The notes under the pieces were generated by a model. The model had not been told where the DNA came from. It searched no databases and saw nothing but the letters and a program-made list of their open reading frames with translations. This document shows, in pieces, positions 37,412-47,919 of a stretch of DNA of 64,000 nucleotides. The stretch's first letter is position 1, and each line of letters opens with the position of its first letter. Source of the stretch: Bradyrhizobium sp. CCGUVB1N3 (GTDB lineage: Bacteria; Pseudomonadota; Alphaproteobacteria; Rhizobiales; Xanthobacteraceae); the NCBI RefSeq assembly GCF_024199925.1, contig NZ_JANADR010000001.1, positions 186,001 to 250,000 of the forward strand, in the 5' to 3' direction. The translations under genes were made by a program, and so were the position numbers.

Positions 37412-38140
37412 TCAGCGCGCCGTGAGATAGGGACGGACCGCTTCGCGAACAGCCTCTGCGATCGCTACCGCGTTTGGCGTATCGGAATGGATGCAGATCG
37501 AATCGGCGCCGACGGTGATGTCGTTTCCAGCCACCGTCCGCGTCTTGCCTTCGCTCACGGCGCGCGTGCATCGTGAGGCGGCATCGATGGGGTCCTTGGC
37601 CTCGTGCTCGCGGGTGATGATGAGGCTGCCGTCGGCGTTGTAGTCGAGGTCGGCATAATATTCGGCGACGAAGGTGTGGCCGCGCCGCTCGTAGACCTTT
37701 TGATGCAGCGTTCCCTTCATGCCGAGCAGGGGCACCTTGTAGACGTCGGCCGCATCCGCCACGGCTTCCGCGATGTCCTCGTTCCGCGATGCCATGCCGT
37801 AGAGCGCGCCGTGCGGCTTGATGTGATTGAGCGCCATGCCCTCAGCGTCGAGGAACGCCTTGAGCGCGCCGATCTGATAGAGCAGGCAGTTGGCCAGCTC
37901 CTCGCGGCTGATTTTCATCTCCCTGCGGCCAAAGCCCTGCAAGTCCGGCAGCGAGGGGTGCGCGCCGACCTTGACGCCGAACTCCTTGGCGAGCTGTACC
38001 GTCTTGCGCATGTGATTGAAGTCGGAGGCGTGAAAGCCGCAAGCGACGTTGGCGACGTCGATATGGGGCATCAGTGCCTTGTCGTCGCCCATCTTGTAGA
38101 GGCCGTAAGCCTCGCCCATGTCGCAGTTGATCACGACCAT
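37412..38140 (-). CDS. pxpA: PxpA / LamB-YcsF family protein
   Basis: 242 aa from the ATG at 38140, with GGAGG and GGAG upstream. Signature residues: INCDMGEAYGLYKMGDD, IDVANVACGFHASDF and GAHPSLPDLQGFGRREM, then HIKPHGALYG. It is the third subunit of the 5-oxoprolinase PxpABC (cytosolic) and probably binds the ring substrate. It starts the pxpA-bccp-accC-pxpB-pxpC unit, just after the hairpin that ends the liv1 operon. Confidence 0.92.
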   Translation of the reverse strand: MVVINCDMGEAYGLYKMGDDKALMPHIDVANVACGFHASDFNHMRKTVQLAKEFGVKVGAHPSLPDLQGFGRREMKISREELANCLLYQIGALKAFLDAEGMALNHIKPHGALYGMASRNEDIAEAVADAADVYKVPLLGMKGTLHQKVYERRGHTFVAEYYADLDYNADGSLIITREHEAKDPIDAASRCTRAVSEGKTRTVAGNDITVGADSICIHSDTPNAVAIAEAVREAVRPYLTAR

Positions 38141-38182
38141 GTCTCCATTTCCTCCCAACGACTTTGCAGACGAAGAAGCAAG

Positions 38183-38217
38183 GCCGTCCGGGGTGCGCCT
38201 GGCGTGCCCCGGACGGC
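38183..38217 (-). terminator. Strong hairpin after the liv1 binding-protein gene
   Basis: GCCGTCCGGGG (38183-38193) and CCCCGGACGGC (38207-38217) pair perfectly; TGCGC and GCGTG inside add 5 more pairs (two of them G-U) with a 3-base loop. It begins 12 bases after the binding-protein stop and precedes pxpA. A T-rich tract follows only weakly. Confidence 0.65.
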
Positions 38218-38228
38218 GCATTGCCGGC

Positions 38229-39416
38229 TTACTTGGACACCAGATAGTCGAGCGGAATCTTCTCCGAGATCGTCCACTGATCGACCACCTTTGGCTTGCC
38301 AGCCTCGGTGTCGACGATCAGGTAACGGCCCTGGTTCTGATGGTGGATGTCCTTGGTGAAGGTGCGCGGCCCGAACAGTGTGGATTCGTTGTTCATCTTC
38401 TCGAGCTCGGCCACGACGGCGGCCGCATCGGTCGACTTGGCGCGTTCAACCGCCTTGGCCCAGACGTCGATCAGGACGTAGCCGGGATAGACGTACTGGC
38501 TGGACGGATCGCCACCGGTAACTTCCTTGTACTTCTTGTTGAACTCATTGACCTTGGGATTGGGGTCGTCGCCATAGACCGATCCCTGTACGGGGACATA
38601 GAAGTTCGAGAGGTCAGGCACGGCGTTCAGCCAGTAGCTGCCGTCGACGCCGGAGCCGTTCAGGATCATCGATTTGATTCCGGCGGCGCGGATCTGCTTG
38701 ATGGCCGAAACGGCGCCCGGCATCATCGTGCAGAGCATGATGGCATCCGGTTCCTTCGGCAGGCTCTTGATGCGCGTGATCTGCGAGGCGATCGAGGCGT
38801 CATCGTTCTTGAAAGTATCGCTGCCGACGAGCTTCGCTTCCTTCAGATGCGGCATCTGCCAGTCGAAGCCGTCGCAGATTCCCTTGTTATAGACGGTCCA
38901 GCTATCGAGCAGCCGGTAGAAGTTGCGCGCGTTCTTCTTGTTGTAGGCCCACTCCGCCATGGTCGCGCCTTGTACGGCCGCGAGCACCGAGGCTGAGAAC
39001 GAGAAGGGGCCGACGCCGGGAATGCCGGCCTTGATCGACTCCGCGCAGAGGAAGAAGGAAACCTTGCCCGCCGCTTGCGCCTGTAGCGCGGCGGGCGCGC
39101 CGAAATCGTAGTCGCAGGAGACGATGACGAGGTCGGCGCCCTGGTCGAGCACCGCAAGTCCGGCTTTGGCGCCTTCGGCCTGGTCGGTCTTGGTGTCGGC
39201 GAAGACGGGCTTAATCTTCTTGCCGAGCAGGCCGCCAGCCTTGTTGATCTCGTCGATCCGGATCAGGGCCGCATCCTGCGCCGGCTTGTCATAGGCCTGC
39301 ATGAATCCGGATGCCGCGGTCGCAAAACCGACGACGATCTCGTCGGCCGCCTGGGCCGGCGTGAACCAGAGCGCGGACGCTCCGGCCAGAATGCCAAGTA
39401 CTGTATTCAAACGCAT
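38229..39416 (-). CDS. Branched-chain-amino-acid-type ABC binding protein (liv1)
   Basis: 395 aa from the ATG at 39416, just behind GGAGGAG; an upstream TTG is only its ribosome site. The signal peptide is MRLNTVLGILAGASALWF and cleaves after AQA. The mature protein is a type I periplasmic-binding fold: EIVVGFATAASGFMQAYDKP, AGGLLGKKIKPVFADTKTDQ and YPGYVLIDVWAKAVERAKS. HAAT-family binding proteins take amino acids, urea or amides. Being beside the Pxp and biotin genes, a lactam or amino-acid ligand is plausible. It is the last gene of the liv1 operon. Confidence 0.88.
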   Translation of the reverse strand: MRLNTVLGILAGASALWFTPAQAADEIVVGFATAASGFMQAYDKPAQDAALIRIDEINKAGGLLGKKIKPVFADTKTDQAEGAKAGLAVLDQGADLVIVSCDYDFGAPAALQAQAAGKVSFFLCAESIKAGIPGVGPFSFSASVLAAVQGATMAEWAYNKKNARNFYRLLDSWTVYNKGICDGFDWQMPHLKEAKLVGSDTFKNDDASIASQITRIKSLPKEPDAIMLCTMMPGAVSAIKQIRAAGIKSMILNGSGVDGSYWLNAVPDLSNFYVPVQGSVYGDDPNPKVNEFNKKYKEVTGGDPSSQYVYPGYVLIDVWAKAVERAKSTDAAAVVAELEKMNNESTLFGPRTFTKDIHHQNQGRYLIVDTEAGKPKVVDQWTISEKIPLDYLVSK

Positions 39417-39446
39417 GAGCCACTCCTCCAATTGAGCAAACGAACG

Positions 39447-40520
39447 TCAGTTCAGTTCCTTCAGCGCCGTCTGGACGGGTCGCGCCAGACGCCGCTGCAA
39501 CGGCCATCCGCGCCAGGAGAATTCCTGGTTGCGGGTCAGTCCCGTGGGCAGGTACATCAGGATGACGATGGTGATGATGCCGATCGCGATCTCCTGGACG
39601 CCATTCGGCAATGCGACGGTGTGGCCGCCGAGGCTGATGCCCTTCTCGAGATTGCGGAACAGCTCGATCAGCACCGACATCACGACCACGCCCGAGACGG
39701 CCCCGCTGAGGCTGTACATGCCGCCGACCACCAGCATCGACAGTGTGACGAAGGTCGTCCGCAGATAGAACGCGCCCGGATTGACGATGCTGAGGAAGTG
39801 AGCGTAAACGGCACCGGCGAGCCCGATGATGAAGGCGCTGACGACGAATGCGATGAGCCGCTCGCGGACGATGTCGATGCCGGAGGCGCTTGCGGCGACC
39901 GCTTCGTCGCGCGTGGCGCGGAGCGCAAGCCCCGAGCGCGAGATCGAATAAAGGTAAGCGATCGCGATAGCGACCCCCGCACCGAGCCACCCGATCCAGA
40001 CATTCATGGTCGGCGGAATGCCGACGATCGAGCCTTGTCCGCCCGTCACCGAGTCCCAGTTCGAATAGACGTTGTTGACGACGCCGAGCAGGCCGAAAGT
40101 CGCGATCGACGCGGCGATGCCCGACAGGCGCATAATCACGCGCCCGATGATCAGCGCGAACAGTGCCGCGAACACGCCCGAGATCGGGGTCGCCACCCAC
40201 ATGGGCAGTTGGGTATGCAGCAGCCAGGCCGGCAGTCCCTTGAGCGTGATCGACTTCATGACCGGCGGGATGGCGAGCCAGGCGGTCATGTAGGCGCCGA
40301 GGCACATGAAGCTGATATGGCCGAATGACAGGAGGCCGGAATTGCCGACGAAGACGTAGAGGCCGACGACCACCATGATGTTGATGAACATCTCGACCGC
40401 GGTGCGGTTGAAGGCCCGGCTGCCGAATTGATAGGTGAGGGCGGCCATGATGAGCAGCGCCACGATCAGGATGATCGGTGTCACGATCGTCTGCCGGATG
40501 ACGGATGGTCGCGTCGACAT
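39447..40520 (-). CDS. livM: Branched-chain-amino-acid-type ABC permease LivM (liv1)
   Basis: 357 aa from the ATG at 40520. About 9-10 hydrophobic segments; the LivM signature region reads NSGLLSFGHISFMCLGAYM. KGISLGGHTVALPNGVQEIA is a usual tail motif. Its start lies 4 bases after the livH stop. It belongs to the operon livG-livF-livH-livM-binding protein, with the binding protein last, opposite to the order in the second liv operon. Confidence 0.9.
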   Translation of the reverse strand: MSTRPSVIRQTIVTPIILIVALLIMAALTYQFGSRAFNRTAVEMFINIMVVVGLYVFVGNSGLLSFGHISFMCLGAYMTAWLAIPPVMKSITLKGLPAWLLHTQLPMWVATPISGVFAALFALIIGRVIMRLSGIAASIATFGLLGVVNNVYSNWDSVTGGQGSIVGIPPTMNVWIGWLGAGVAIAIAYLYSISRSGLALRATRDEAVAASASGIDIVRERLIAFVVSAFIIGLAGAVYAHFLSIVNPGAFYLRTTFVTLSMLVVGGMYSLSGAVSGVVVMSVLIELFRNLEKGISLGGHTVALPNGVQEIAIGIITIVILMYLPTGLTRNQEFSWRGWPLQRRLARPVQTALKELN

Positions 40521-40524
40521 TCGA

Positions 40525-41439
40525 TCAGACTCTCTGCTTGGCGGATTTCGGTGCGAACAGGCCCTGCGGCCGCACCAGGAGCACGACGATGACGGCGCCG
40601 TAGACGAAAGCGTCGCGGAACACGCGGGCGTCATGCGGCAAGGTTGCCTGGAACACGACGCTCGCCCCGCCGATCAGGAAGCCGGCGGCAACCGCTCCCG
40701 GAATGCTGCCGAGACCGCCGATCACGGTCGCAATGAAGGCGATCAGCATCACATTGGCGCCCATGCCGATGTCGGCGGTGCCGGAGTTGGTGGCCAGGAT
40801 CAGGCCGATCGCTGCGGCCAGCATGCCGCTAATGGCGAAGGCCAGCAGGATCACGCCATTGGCGCGGACGCCGAGCATGCGGGCCATGGTGAAATTCTCG
40901 GCCGCCGCCCGCATCTCCAGCCCATAGCGCGTTCGCTTGAGGAACAGGACGAGCACGATCAGAACGACCAGCGTAATGACGATGGTCACGACCTGCAGCA
41001 TCGGGATGTGAGCGCCGAGGAACTCCACCGGCAGGCCGAGGCTAGGCCACAGCGTGATTGATTTTGGCCGGCTCGAATAGAGCATCAGCAGGAGGTGCCG
41101 AATGACGAAGCCGAGCGCGAAGGATGCGATCATCATCGTCGCCGGATTGGTGTTGCGGAACCGGCGGAAGACGACGATCTCCGAGAGGATCGACAGCGTG
41201 GCGCCGATCAGCAGGAGAAGCGGGATCAGCAGATAGAACGGCAGTTGACCTGCAAACACGACCGCCGCCGCACTGATCGACGGCCACAGCATGGCGAACA
41301 CGCAGAAGGCGATGAAATCGCCATGGGCGAAATTGACGAGCCGCATGACGCCGAAGATCAAGGCGATTCCGAGCGCACCGAGGGCGTAAAGGCTGCCGAG
41401 GCTCAGGGCGTCGAAGACGATCTGCAGGATCTCCGTCAT
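40525..41439 (-). CDS. livH: Branched-chain-amino-acid-type ABC permease LivH (liv1)
   Basis: 304 aa. The LivH signature LVNFAHGDFIAFCVF lies near the N-terminus, with ALGSLYALGALGIALIFGVM-like segments before it. VIGGLGSIPGAVAAGFLIGG is the typical late motif. Together with LivM it makes the membrane channel. It starts 1 base after the livF stop. Confidence 0.9.
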   Translation of the reverse strand: MTEILQIVFDALSLGSLYALGALGIALIFGVMRLVNFAHGDFIAFCVFAMLWPSISAAAVVFAGQLPFYLLIPLLLLIGATLSILSEIVVFRRFRNTNPATMMIASFALGFVIRHLLLMLYSSRPKSITLWPSLGLPVEFLGAHIPMLQVVTIVITLVVLIVLVLFLKRTRYGLEMRAAAENFTMARMLGVRANGVILLAFAISGMLAAAIGLILATNSGTADIGMGANVMLIAFIATVIGGLGSIPGAVAAGFLIGGASVVFQATLPHDARVFRDAFVYGAVIVVLLVRPQGLFAPKSAKQRV

Positions 41440-41440
41440 C

Positions 41441-42163
41441 TCAGTGATCTCCGAAGCCGAAATAGGCCTGCTTCAGGCGATCATCCTTGATCATGTCGGC
41501 GGCTGCCCCCTCCAGCACGATGCGACCGCCGCGGATCAGGACCATCCGTCCACCGGTCATCATGGCGCGGGTCGAGCTTTGCTCGACGATCAGGAGCGTG
41601 AGCTTGCGCTGTGCCCGCAGCCGCACCAGGATCTCGTAGACCTGGTCGATGATCTTTGGCGCGAGGCCGAGCGACGGTTCGTCGATAGCCATGATGCGCG
41701 GTGCGGCCATCAGGGCGCGACCGATGACGAGCATCTGCTGCTGGCCGCCGGAGAGCATGCCGGCCGGGGTGTGGCGGCGCTCGGCCAGCATCGGGAATTC
41801 CTCGTAGACGGACTCCAGGTCCTCTGCGATCTTCTTCCGGTCGGTCCGCATGCCGGTGCCGACCTTCAGATTTTCCTCGATCGTCAGCGCGCCAAAGACG
41901 TTCCGCCCCTCCGGCACCAGCGAAAATCCGCGTCGGGCGATGTCTTCCGGTGCTGCGCCGGCGACTTTTACGCCGTCCATCGTGATGGAGCCCGATCCGG
42001 GCGGCACGACGCCCGCAATGGCGTTGAGCAGGGTCGACTTGCCGGCTCCGTTCGGGCCAGTCACGAACAAGACTTCGCCTTCGTCGATTTTCAGCGTGAC
42101 CCCACGCAGGGCCGTCAAGCGCCCGTAGCTGACCGTGATGTCGTCGACGGCGAGCAGCGTCAT
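41441..42163 (-). CDS. livF: Branched-chain-amino-acid-type ABC ATPase LivF (liv1)
   Basis: 240 aa, ABC ATPase of LivF type. Walker A GPNGAGKST, signature LSGGQQQMLVIGRAL, Walker B IMAIDEPSLGLAPKI and the H-loop near VEQSS are present. It overlaps livG by 4 bases. Confidence 0.92.
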   Translation of the reverse strand: MTLLAVDDITVSYGRLTALRGVTLKIDEGEVLFVTGPNGAGKSTLLNAIAGVVPPGSGSITMDGVKVAGAAPEDIARRGFSLVPEGRNVFGALTIEENLKVGTGMRTDRKKIAEDLESVYEEFPMLAERRHTPAGMLSGGQQQMLVIGRALMAAPRIMAIDEPSLGLAPKIIDQVYEILVRLRAQRKLTLLIVEQSSTRAMMTGGRMVLIRGGRIVLEGAAADMIKDDRLKQAYFGFGDH

Positions 42164-42936
42164 GACGCGACTGCCTCTTCAGCGACGATCGGCGGAATCA
42201 ACTCGTCGCGCTGCGTGCCCATATAGGCGTGTCGCACGGCATCGCTGTCGCGGATCTCTGCGGGTGTACCGATTTCGATGATTTCGCCGGAGTCGAGGAC
42301 GAAGATGCGCTCGCAGAGTTCGAGAACGAGGCCGATATTGTGTTCGATCAGGAGCACGCCGACGTTGAGCTCGCTCGCGATCCGCCGGATGCTTGCGGCG
42401 AGATCGTGGCTCTCGTGTTCCGACATGCCGGCTGCAGGCTCGTCGAGCAGCAGATAGCGCGGCGTGCACATGATGGCGCGGCCGATAGCGACGCGGCGCT
42501 CGTCGGTGTAGGGCAGGGCGCCCGCGATGGTGCCCGCCAGATGTGAAATGCCGAGCCAGGCCAAGACACGCTCTGCCTCCGCAATCGCATCACGACGGGC
42601 CTGGCCGAGGCCGACGCCAGTTACCTCCAGGTTGTCCATCACCGGCAGGTCGCGGAAAAGTCGGCCCGACTGGAAGGTCCGGGCCACGCCTTTGCGGCGC
42701 AGCTTGTGCGCCGCAATGCCGTTGAGCGGCTCGCCTTCCAGTTCGACGCTACCGACGCCAACCGGCTGAAAACCCGTAAGCACATTGATAAGGGTGGTCT
42801 TGCCGGCCCCATTGGGGCCGATCAGCCCGGTGATGCGCCCCCGCGGTACCGCCAGGGTAACCCCGGACAACGCTTTCAAGCCTTCGAATTGGACGCTGAC
42901 ATCGCGAGCGACCAACTCCAAGCCACCGGACATCAT
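42160..42936 (-). CDS. livG: Branched-chain-amino-acid-type ABC ATPase LivG (liv1)
   Basis: 258 aa. Walker A GPNGAGKTT, LivG-type FQSGRLFRDLPVMDNL, Walker B LLLDEPAAGMSEHES and IEHNIGLVLELCERIFVLD are present. The usual LSGG signature is replaced by LPYTDERRVAIGRAI, as in many LivG proteins. It is the first gene of the operon; the divergent LysR gene starts 98 bases away. Two adjacent ATGs (42936, 42933) are possible starts. Confidence 0.92.
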   Translation of the reverse strand: MMSGGLELVARDVSVQFEGLKALSGVTLAVPRGRITGLIGPNGAGKTTLINVLTGFQPVGVGSVELEGEPLNGIAAHKLRRKGVARTFQSGRLFRDLPVMDNLEVTGVGLGQARRDAIAEAERVLAWLGISHLAGTIAGALPYTDERRVAIGRAIMCTPRYLLLDEPAAGMSEHESHDLAASIRRIASELNVGVLLIEHNIGLVLELCERIFVLDSGEIIEIGTPAEIRDSDAVRHAYMGTQRDELIPPIVAEEAVAS

Positions 42937-43006
42937 CTCAACGCCTTCTCACCCGCGAACCGATGGATTGATTTTTCCGTTCCGCCGGGTGATTGTAAAA
43001 TTCGAA

Positions 43007-43023
43007 ATATCGTTCACTGATAT
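43007..43023. promoter_or_regulatory. LysR-box-like dyad between liv1 and lysR
   Basis: ATATC (43007-43011), a 7-base spacer and GATAT (43019-43023) form an AT-rich dyad in the 98-base divergent region, 11 bases before the LysR ATG. Size and position suit a LysR recognition box that also controls livG on the other strand. Confidence 0.45.
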
Positions 43024-43034
43024 CGGAAATTTTG

Positions 43035-43955
43035 ATGTCTCTGACGTTCCGTCAGGTTCGGCATTTTATCGCCACGGCCGAAACCGGACGCGTTTCGGCG
43101 GCCGCGGCCGCTCTGAACGTGACGCAGTCGGCGGTTACGGCCTCGATCAAGGCGCTGGAAGCCGAGCTCGGCCGCAAGCTGTTCGACCGTCACTCGAACG
43201 GCGTGACGCTGACCTTCGACGGACAGGAGTTTTTGCAGCGCGCCCGCGCCATCGAGGCGAGTGTGTCAGATGCGATGCGCGGCCCGCATCGCTGGGGAAC
43301 GCAGGTTGACGGCACCGTCGACGTGGCCGTCAGCTATACCGTCGCTGGATATTTCCTGCCGCCGCTATTGTCCCGTTTCTGGCGTTCCTTTCCAGGTATA
43401 ACGGTACGCCTGCACGAATTTCAGCGCGATGCGATCGAGCAGAGTCTGATCAGCGGCAGCGTCGATGCGGCGGTCATGCTCGTCTCGAATCTGCATGACC
43501 GGCACTCCATTCGCTCGCGGCTGTTGCTGCGCTCGCCGCGTCGCTTGTGGACGTGTGCCAATCATCCGCTCCTCCGGAAAGACAGCATCAAGCTCGCGGA
43601 TCTGGCGAGCGAACCCTATCTGATGCTGACCGTCGACGAAGCCGAACGCTCCGCAATGTGTTACTGGCAGCACACGACGCACGTTCCGAACGTCATCTTC
43701 CGCACTTTGTCGGTCGAGGCCGTTCGCAGCATGGTTGCGACCGGCATGGGAATCACCATCCTTTCGGACATGGTCTATCGTCCGTGGTCGCTCGAGGGAC
43801 ATCGCATCGATCACAAGACACTCGATGATGATGTCCATACCATGGATGTCGGGCTTGCCTGGAAGAGCAAGGCGAAGCTTTCTCCGGCGGCTCGCGCGTT
43901 CTGCGAGTTCGTCGCTCATTCCTACCCCGGGTCTGAACCGGTCCAATTCGACTAG
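43035..43955 (+). CDS. LysR-family transcription regulator
   Basis: 306 aa from the ATG at 43035. Winged helix: SLTFRQVRHFIATAETGRVS and VTQSAVTASIKALEAELGRK. The effector domain has YTVAGYFLPPLLSRFWRSFP and FRTLSVEAVRSMVATGMGIT. It is a close paralogue of the LysR at 32697-33662, and probably controls the divergent liv1-pxp unit. The dyad 43007-43023 lies just upstream. Confidence 0.92.
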   Translation: MSLTFRQVRHFIATAETGRVSAAAAALNVTQSAVTASIKALEAELGRKLFDRHSNGVTLTFDGQEFLQRARAIEASVSDAMRGPHRWGTQVDGTVDVAVSYTVAGYFLPPLLSRFWRSFPGITVRLHEFQRDAIEQSLISGSVDAAVMLVSNLHDRHSIRSRLLLRSPRRLWTCANHPLLRKDSIKLADLASEPYLMLTVDEAERSAMCYWQHTTHVPNVIFRTLSVEAVRSMVATGMGITILSDMVYRPWSLEGHRIDHKTLDDDVHTMDVGLAWKSKAKLSPAARAFCEFVAHSYPGSEPVQFD

Positions 43956-44004
43956 CGGATGCTTCTTACATGCTCCGGAACGGGAATGATTGCGCTTCTG
44001 GGTT

Positions 44005-44741
44005 TCAGTGCGCCCCGAGATAGGCGGCCTGGATACTCTCGTCCGACCTGAGTTGGGCGCCACTGCCTTGATCGACAATCGTGCCATTCTTCAGGACATA
44101 GCCACGGTCGGCGATTGCCAACGCCATATGAGCGTTCTGCTCGACAAGCAGGATCGTGACCCCGCGCTTGTTGATCGTCTCGACAATATCGAAAATGCGC
44201 TCAACGAAGAGGGGTGAAAGTCCCATCGATGGCTCGTCGAGCAGGAGTATCCGCGGGCGCTGCATGAGCGCGCGGGCCACGGCGAGCATTTGCTGCTCGC
44301 CTCCCGACAGCGTACCGCCAAACTGCTTGCGTCGCTCGGCAAGCCGCGGGAACAGGTCGAGCATCTCGGCCATTCGGCTGGCGATATCGGCCTTCGAGCC
44401 GACCGTGAAGGCGCCCATCTCGAGGTTCTCGATCACGGTCAAATCGGCAAAGATGCGGCGCCGCTCCGGGACATGCGCGAGTCCAAGGCGCACGACTTCA
44501 TGCGGCGGCACCGATCCGAGCGAGCGTCCGTCCAACAGGACGTCGCCGGAGCGGATTGGTAGCAGGCGCGAGATCGCACCAAGTGCTGTAGTCTTTCCTG
44601 CGCCATTGCTGCCGATAAGCGTAACAATTTCGCCTTCGTTCACTATCACCGATAGATCGCGGATCGCGTGGATTGCTCCGTAGAACACGTCGATATTTTT
44701 GACTTCAAGAAGAGGACGGCCGGCCACTCCCGATACATTCG

Positions 44742-44745
<4 letters not shown>
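44005..44745 (-). CDS. livF: Branched-chain-amino-acid-type ABC ATPase LivF (liv2)
   Basis: 246 aa. Walker A GSNGAGKTT, signature LSGGEQQMLAVARAL and Walker B ILLLDEPSMGLSPLF are present; VEQNAHMALAIADRGYVLK is the usual H-loop region. It overlaps livG by 4 bases and ends the liv2 operon, convergent with the LysR gene (49-base gap with no clear hairpin). Confidence 0.92.
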
Positions 44746-45550
<805 letters not shown>

Positions 45551-45554
<4 letters not shown>

Positions 45555-46828
45555 GAGGCTCTCCTCGCGTCACGGGCCGAGATTGGACGCCGTTCGGCAG
45601 GGACCAGTCCACGCGGACGGTACAGCATCATGGCGATAAGAATGAGGCCGAAGATCAGCCGTTCGTATTTGGATGGCTCGAACTGCGTCGGCAGGTTGGC
45701 GAAGGACCAGCCGAAGATCTCAAATCCGGTCGCGCGCAGGTGGTTCAATCCCGCCGAAAGCGATTTGAGGACCTGCAGATTGAGGATCGTGACGAGTCCG
45801 GCCCCCATCATCACGCCTCGTATCGAGCCGAGTCCACCCAGCACGATCATCGCGAGAATGCCGATCGACTGATTGAAATCAAAACTTTCGGGGCTGACGA
45901 AGGTCTGCTTCGCGGCAAAGAGGACGCCCATTGTGCCCGCAAAGGCCGCGCCGGTCGCGAAGGCGATCAGCTTGGTCCTGACCAGCGGAACGCCCATGGC
46001 TTGCGCTGCGATCTCATCCTCGCGGATTGCAACCCACGAGCGCCCGATACTGGAGCTGTCCAGCCTGCGATTGGCCAGCACGGCTACGAGAACCAGCGCC
46101 AGCACGACAGCGTAATAGATCAGCGCCTGCCATTTGAAAGCAGGCGCCGTCGTGGCAGTCGCGAGGGCGCGAGCGGCCTCTGTGAGCGGCTGCGCAATCC
46201 CCGCGACCCCTTGCGGGCCGTTGGTGATGTTCACGGGCTTGTCGAGGTTGTTGGCCAGGACCCGGATGACCTCGCCGAAACCGAGCGTGACGATCGCGAG
46301 ATAGTCGCCTTTCAACCTTAGCACCGGTAGTCCGAGCAGCGCGCCGGCACCAGCGGCGACAAAGACGGCGACGATCGCGATGACGAAGAACGCATCGCCT
46401 TGCAGTGGAAATCCCGAGCCAAGCAACGCGGCTCCGTGGGGAGAGCTGAGAATGGCCCAGAGGTAGGCACCGACCGCGAAGAACGCGATGAATCCGAGAT
46501 CCAGCAGGCCGGCAAAACCGACCACGATGTTCAGTCCCAGCGCCAGGACCGCAAAGATGCCGACCTGAATGGCGACATCCAGATAGAATGTGTTGCGCAT
46601 CCCGATGACGGGCAGGGCACACAGCAGCACGAAGGCCAGCACGAGCCGGCCAACGCGCGGATCGGTCTTGTCGAAGTCGCTCGCTATGAAGAGCGGGACG
46701 AGAAGCGCGAGGAACGCCACCGTGTCGATCAGGCCATTGCCAGTGAAGACGAAAACACAGAGCAGGGTTACGGCTAGCGTATAAGCAATCAACCACGTGG
46801 ATCTATCGGGAAACCGGCCCTGGGCCAT
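45551..46828 (-). CDS. livM: Branched-chain-amino-acid-type ABC permease LivM (liv2)
   Basis: 425 aa, longer than liv1 LivM because of two extra N-terminal membrane segments (about 12-50) before the conserved part, as in LivM of Pseudomonas and E. coli. AGLLDLGFIAFFAVGAYLWAI is the signature; GLPVLRLKGDYLAIVTLGFG and MGAGLVTILNLQVLKSLSAG are further family motifs. Its start lies 3 bases after livH. Confidence 0.92.
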
Positions 46829-46831
46829 GAA

Positions 46832-47797
46832 CTATACCTTTTCCGTGGAGGGACGCCCGAGAAGGCCCGTAGGTTTGAAGATCAAAATGAGAATGAGGAT
46901 GCCGAAGGCGAAGATGTCCTTGTATTCGGTGCCGATGGCATTGTTCGTCAGGATGGGAACGAACGTGCCGATCAACATCTCGATCAGGCCGAGGACGATA
47001 CCGCCAACCATGGCGCCGGGAATTGACCCGATGCCACCGAGGACCGCCGCGGTGAAGGCTTTCAGGCCAGGAATGAACCCTGAGAACGGATCAACTCGGC
47101 CGAACTGCAGCGCGTAGAGCGTTCCCGCGACGCCGGCGAGCCCGCCACCGATAATAAAGGTCAGCATGACGATGCGGTTGACGTCGATGCCCATCAGGCT
47201 CGCCGCCATGCGGTCGGTCGCGACCGCGCGGATCGCCTTTCCAAGTCGCGTCTGACTGACGGTATATCGGAGCCCCGCCAGCATCGCTCCAGCAACAATC
47301 AAGATGACGAGCGATTTCATCGGAACGCTGTCGTTGGGGGTCAGCGGCAGCGGAATGTCGAAGAAGGGCATCGATGGGAACGGCCGGATGAACTGGCCGA
47401 AGAGGCTTTCGACGAAGCGCACTGCGTCTTGCAGGAAAAGGCTGATTCCGATGGCCGTGATCAGCGGAGCCAGCTTTGGTGCGTTCGAACGTCGCAAGGG
47501 CCGGTAGGCGACGCGCTCCGCGAGGCCGGCGAGCGCGGCCGAGACCGCTGCCGCGACAATCATGGCAAGCACCAGTTGGGCGACAGGATGGAGTGGGGAG
47601 CCGGCCAGGACATAGGTGAGCAGTTCGACCGCGACGACGGCGCCCACCATGAAAATCTCGGAGTGGGCAAAATTGATCAGGCCCAGGACGCCGTAGACCA
47701 TCGTGTAACCGAGCGCGATGGTTGCATATAGAAGCCCGAGGATGAGCCCGTCCGCCAGCGTCGGCGGGAGCAATTCGAGAGCCAACTGGAAGGACAT
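46832..47797 (-). CDS. livH: Branched-chain-amino-acid-type ABC permease LivH (liv2)
   Basis: 321 aa. Signature VLGLINFAHSEIFMVGAVV; late motif VLGGIGSIPGAMVGGIVLGL. Around eight membrane segments. It lies 122 bases after the binding-protein gene, with hairpin 47869-47893 in between. Confidence 0.92.
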   Translation of the reverse strand: MSFQLALELLPPTLADGLILGLLYATIALGYTMVYGVLGLINFAHSEIFMVGAVVAVELLTYVLAGSPLHPVAQLVLAMIVAAAVSAALAGLAERVAYRPLRRSNAPKLAPLITAIGISLFLQDAVRFVESLFGQFIRPFPSMPFFDIPLPLTPNDSVPMKSLVILIVAGAMLAGLRYTVSQTRLGKAIRAVATDRMAASLMGIDVNRIVMLTFIIGGGLAGVAGTLYALQFGRVDPFSGFIPGLKAFTAAVLGGIGSIPGAMVGGIVLGLIEMLIGTFVPILTNNAIGTEYKDIFAFGILILILIFKPTGLLGRPSTEKV

Positions 47798-47868
47798 GTC
47801 GCAGCTTTCCGAAGGCGCGGTTGCCGCGGGGCGCGCCCGGTGTGAGTCAGGGATCGGGGGAGATTTGA

Positions 47869-47893
47869 GCCGCGGGGCGGAGGGCCCCGCGGC
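47869..47893 (-). terminator. Hairpin after the liv2 binding-protein gene
   Basis: GCCGCGGGGC (47869-47878), loop GGAGG and GCCCCGCGGC (47884-47893) form a perfect 10-bp stem, 26 bases after the binding-protein stop. There is no T-tract; partial termination or mRNA protection is likely. Confidence 0.6.
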
Positions 47894-47919
47894 GGCCGTG
47901 GAGCTCGATCGCGGCCGGG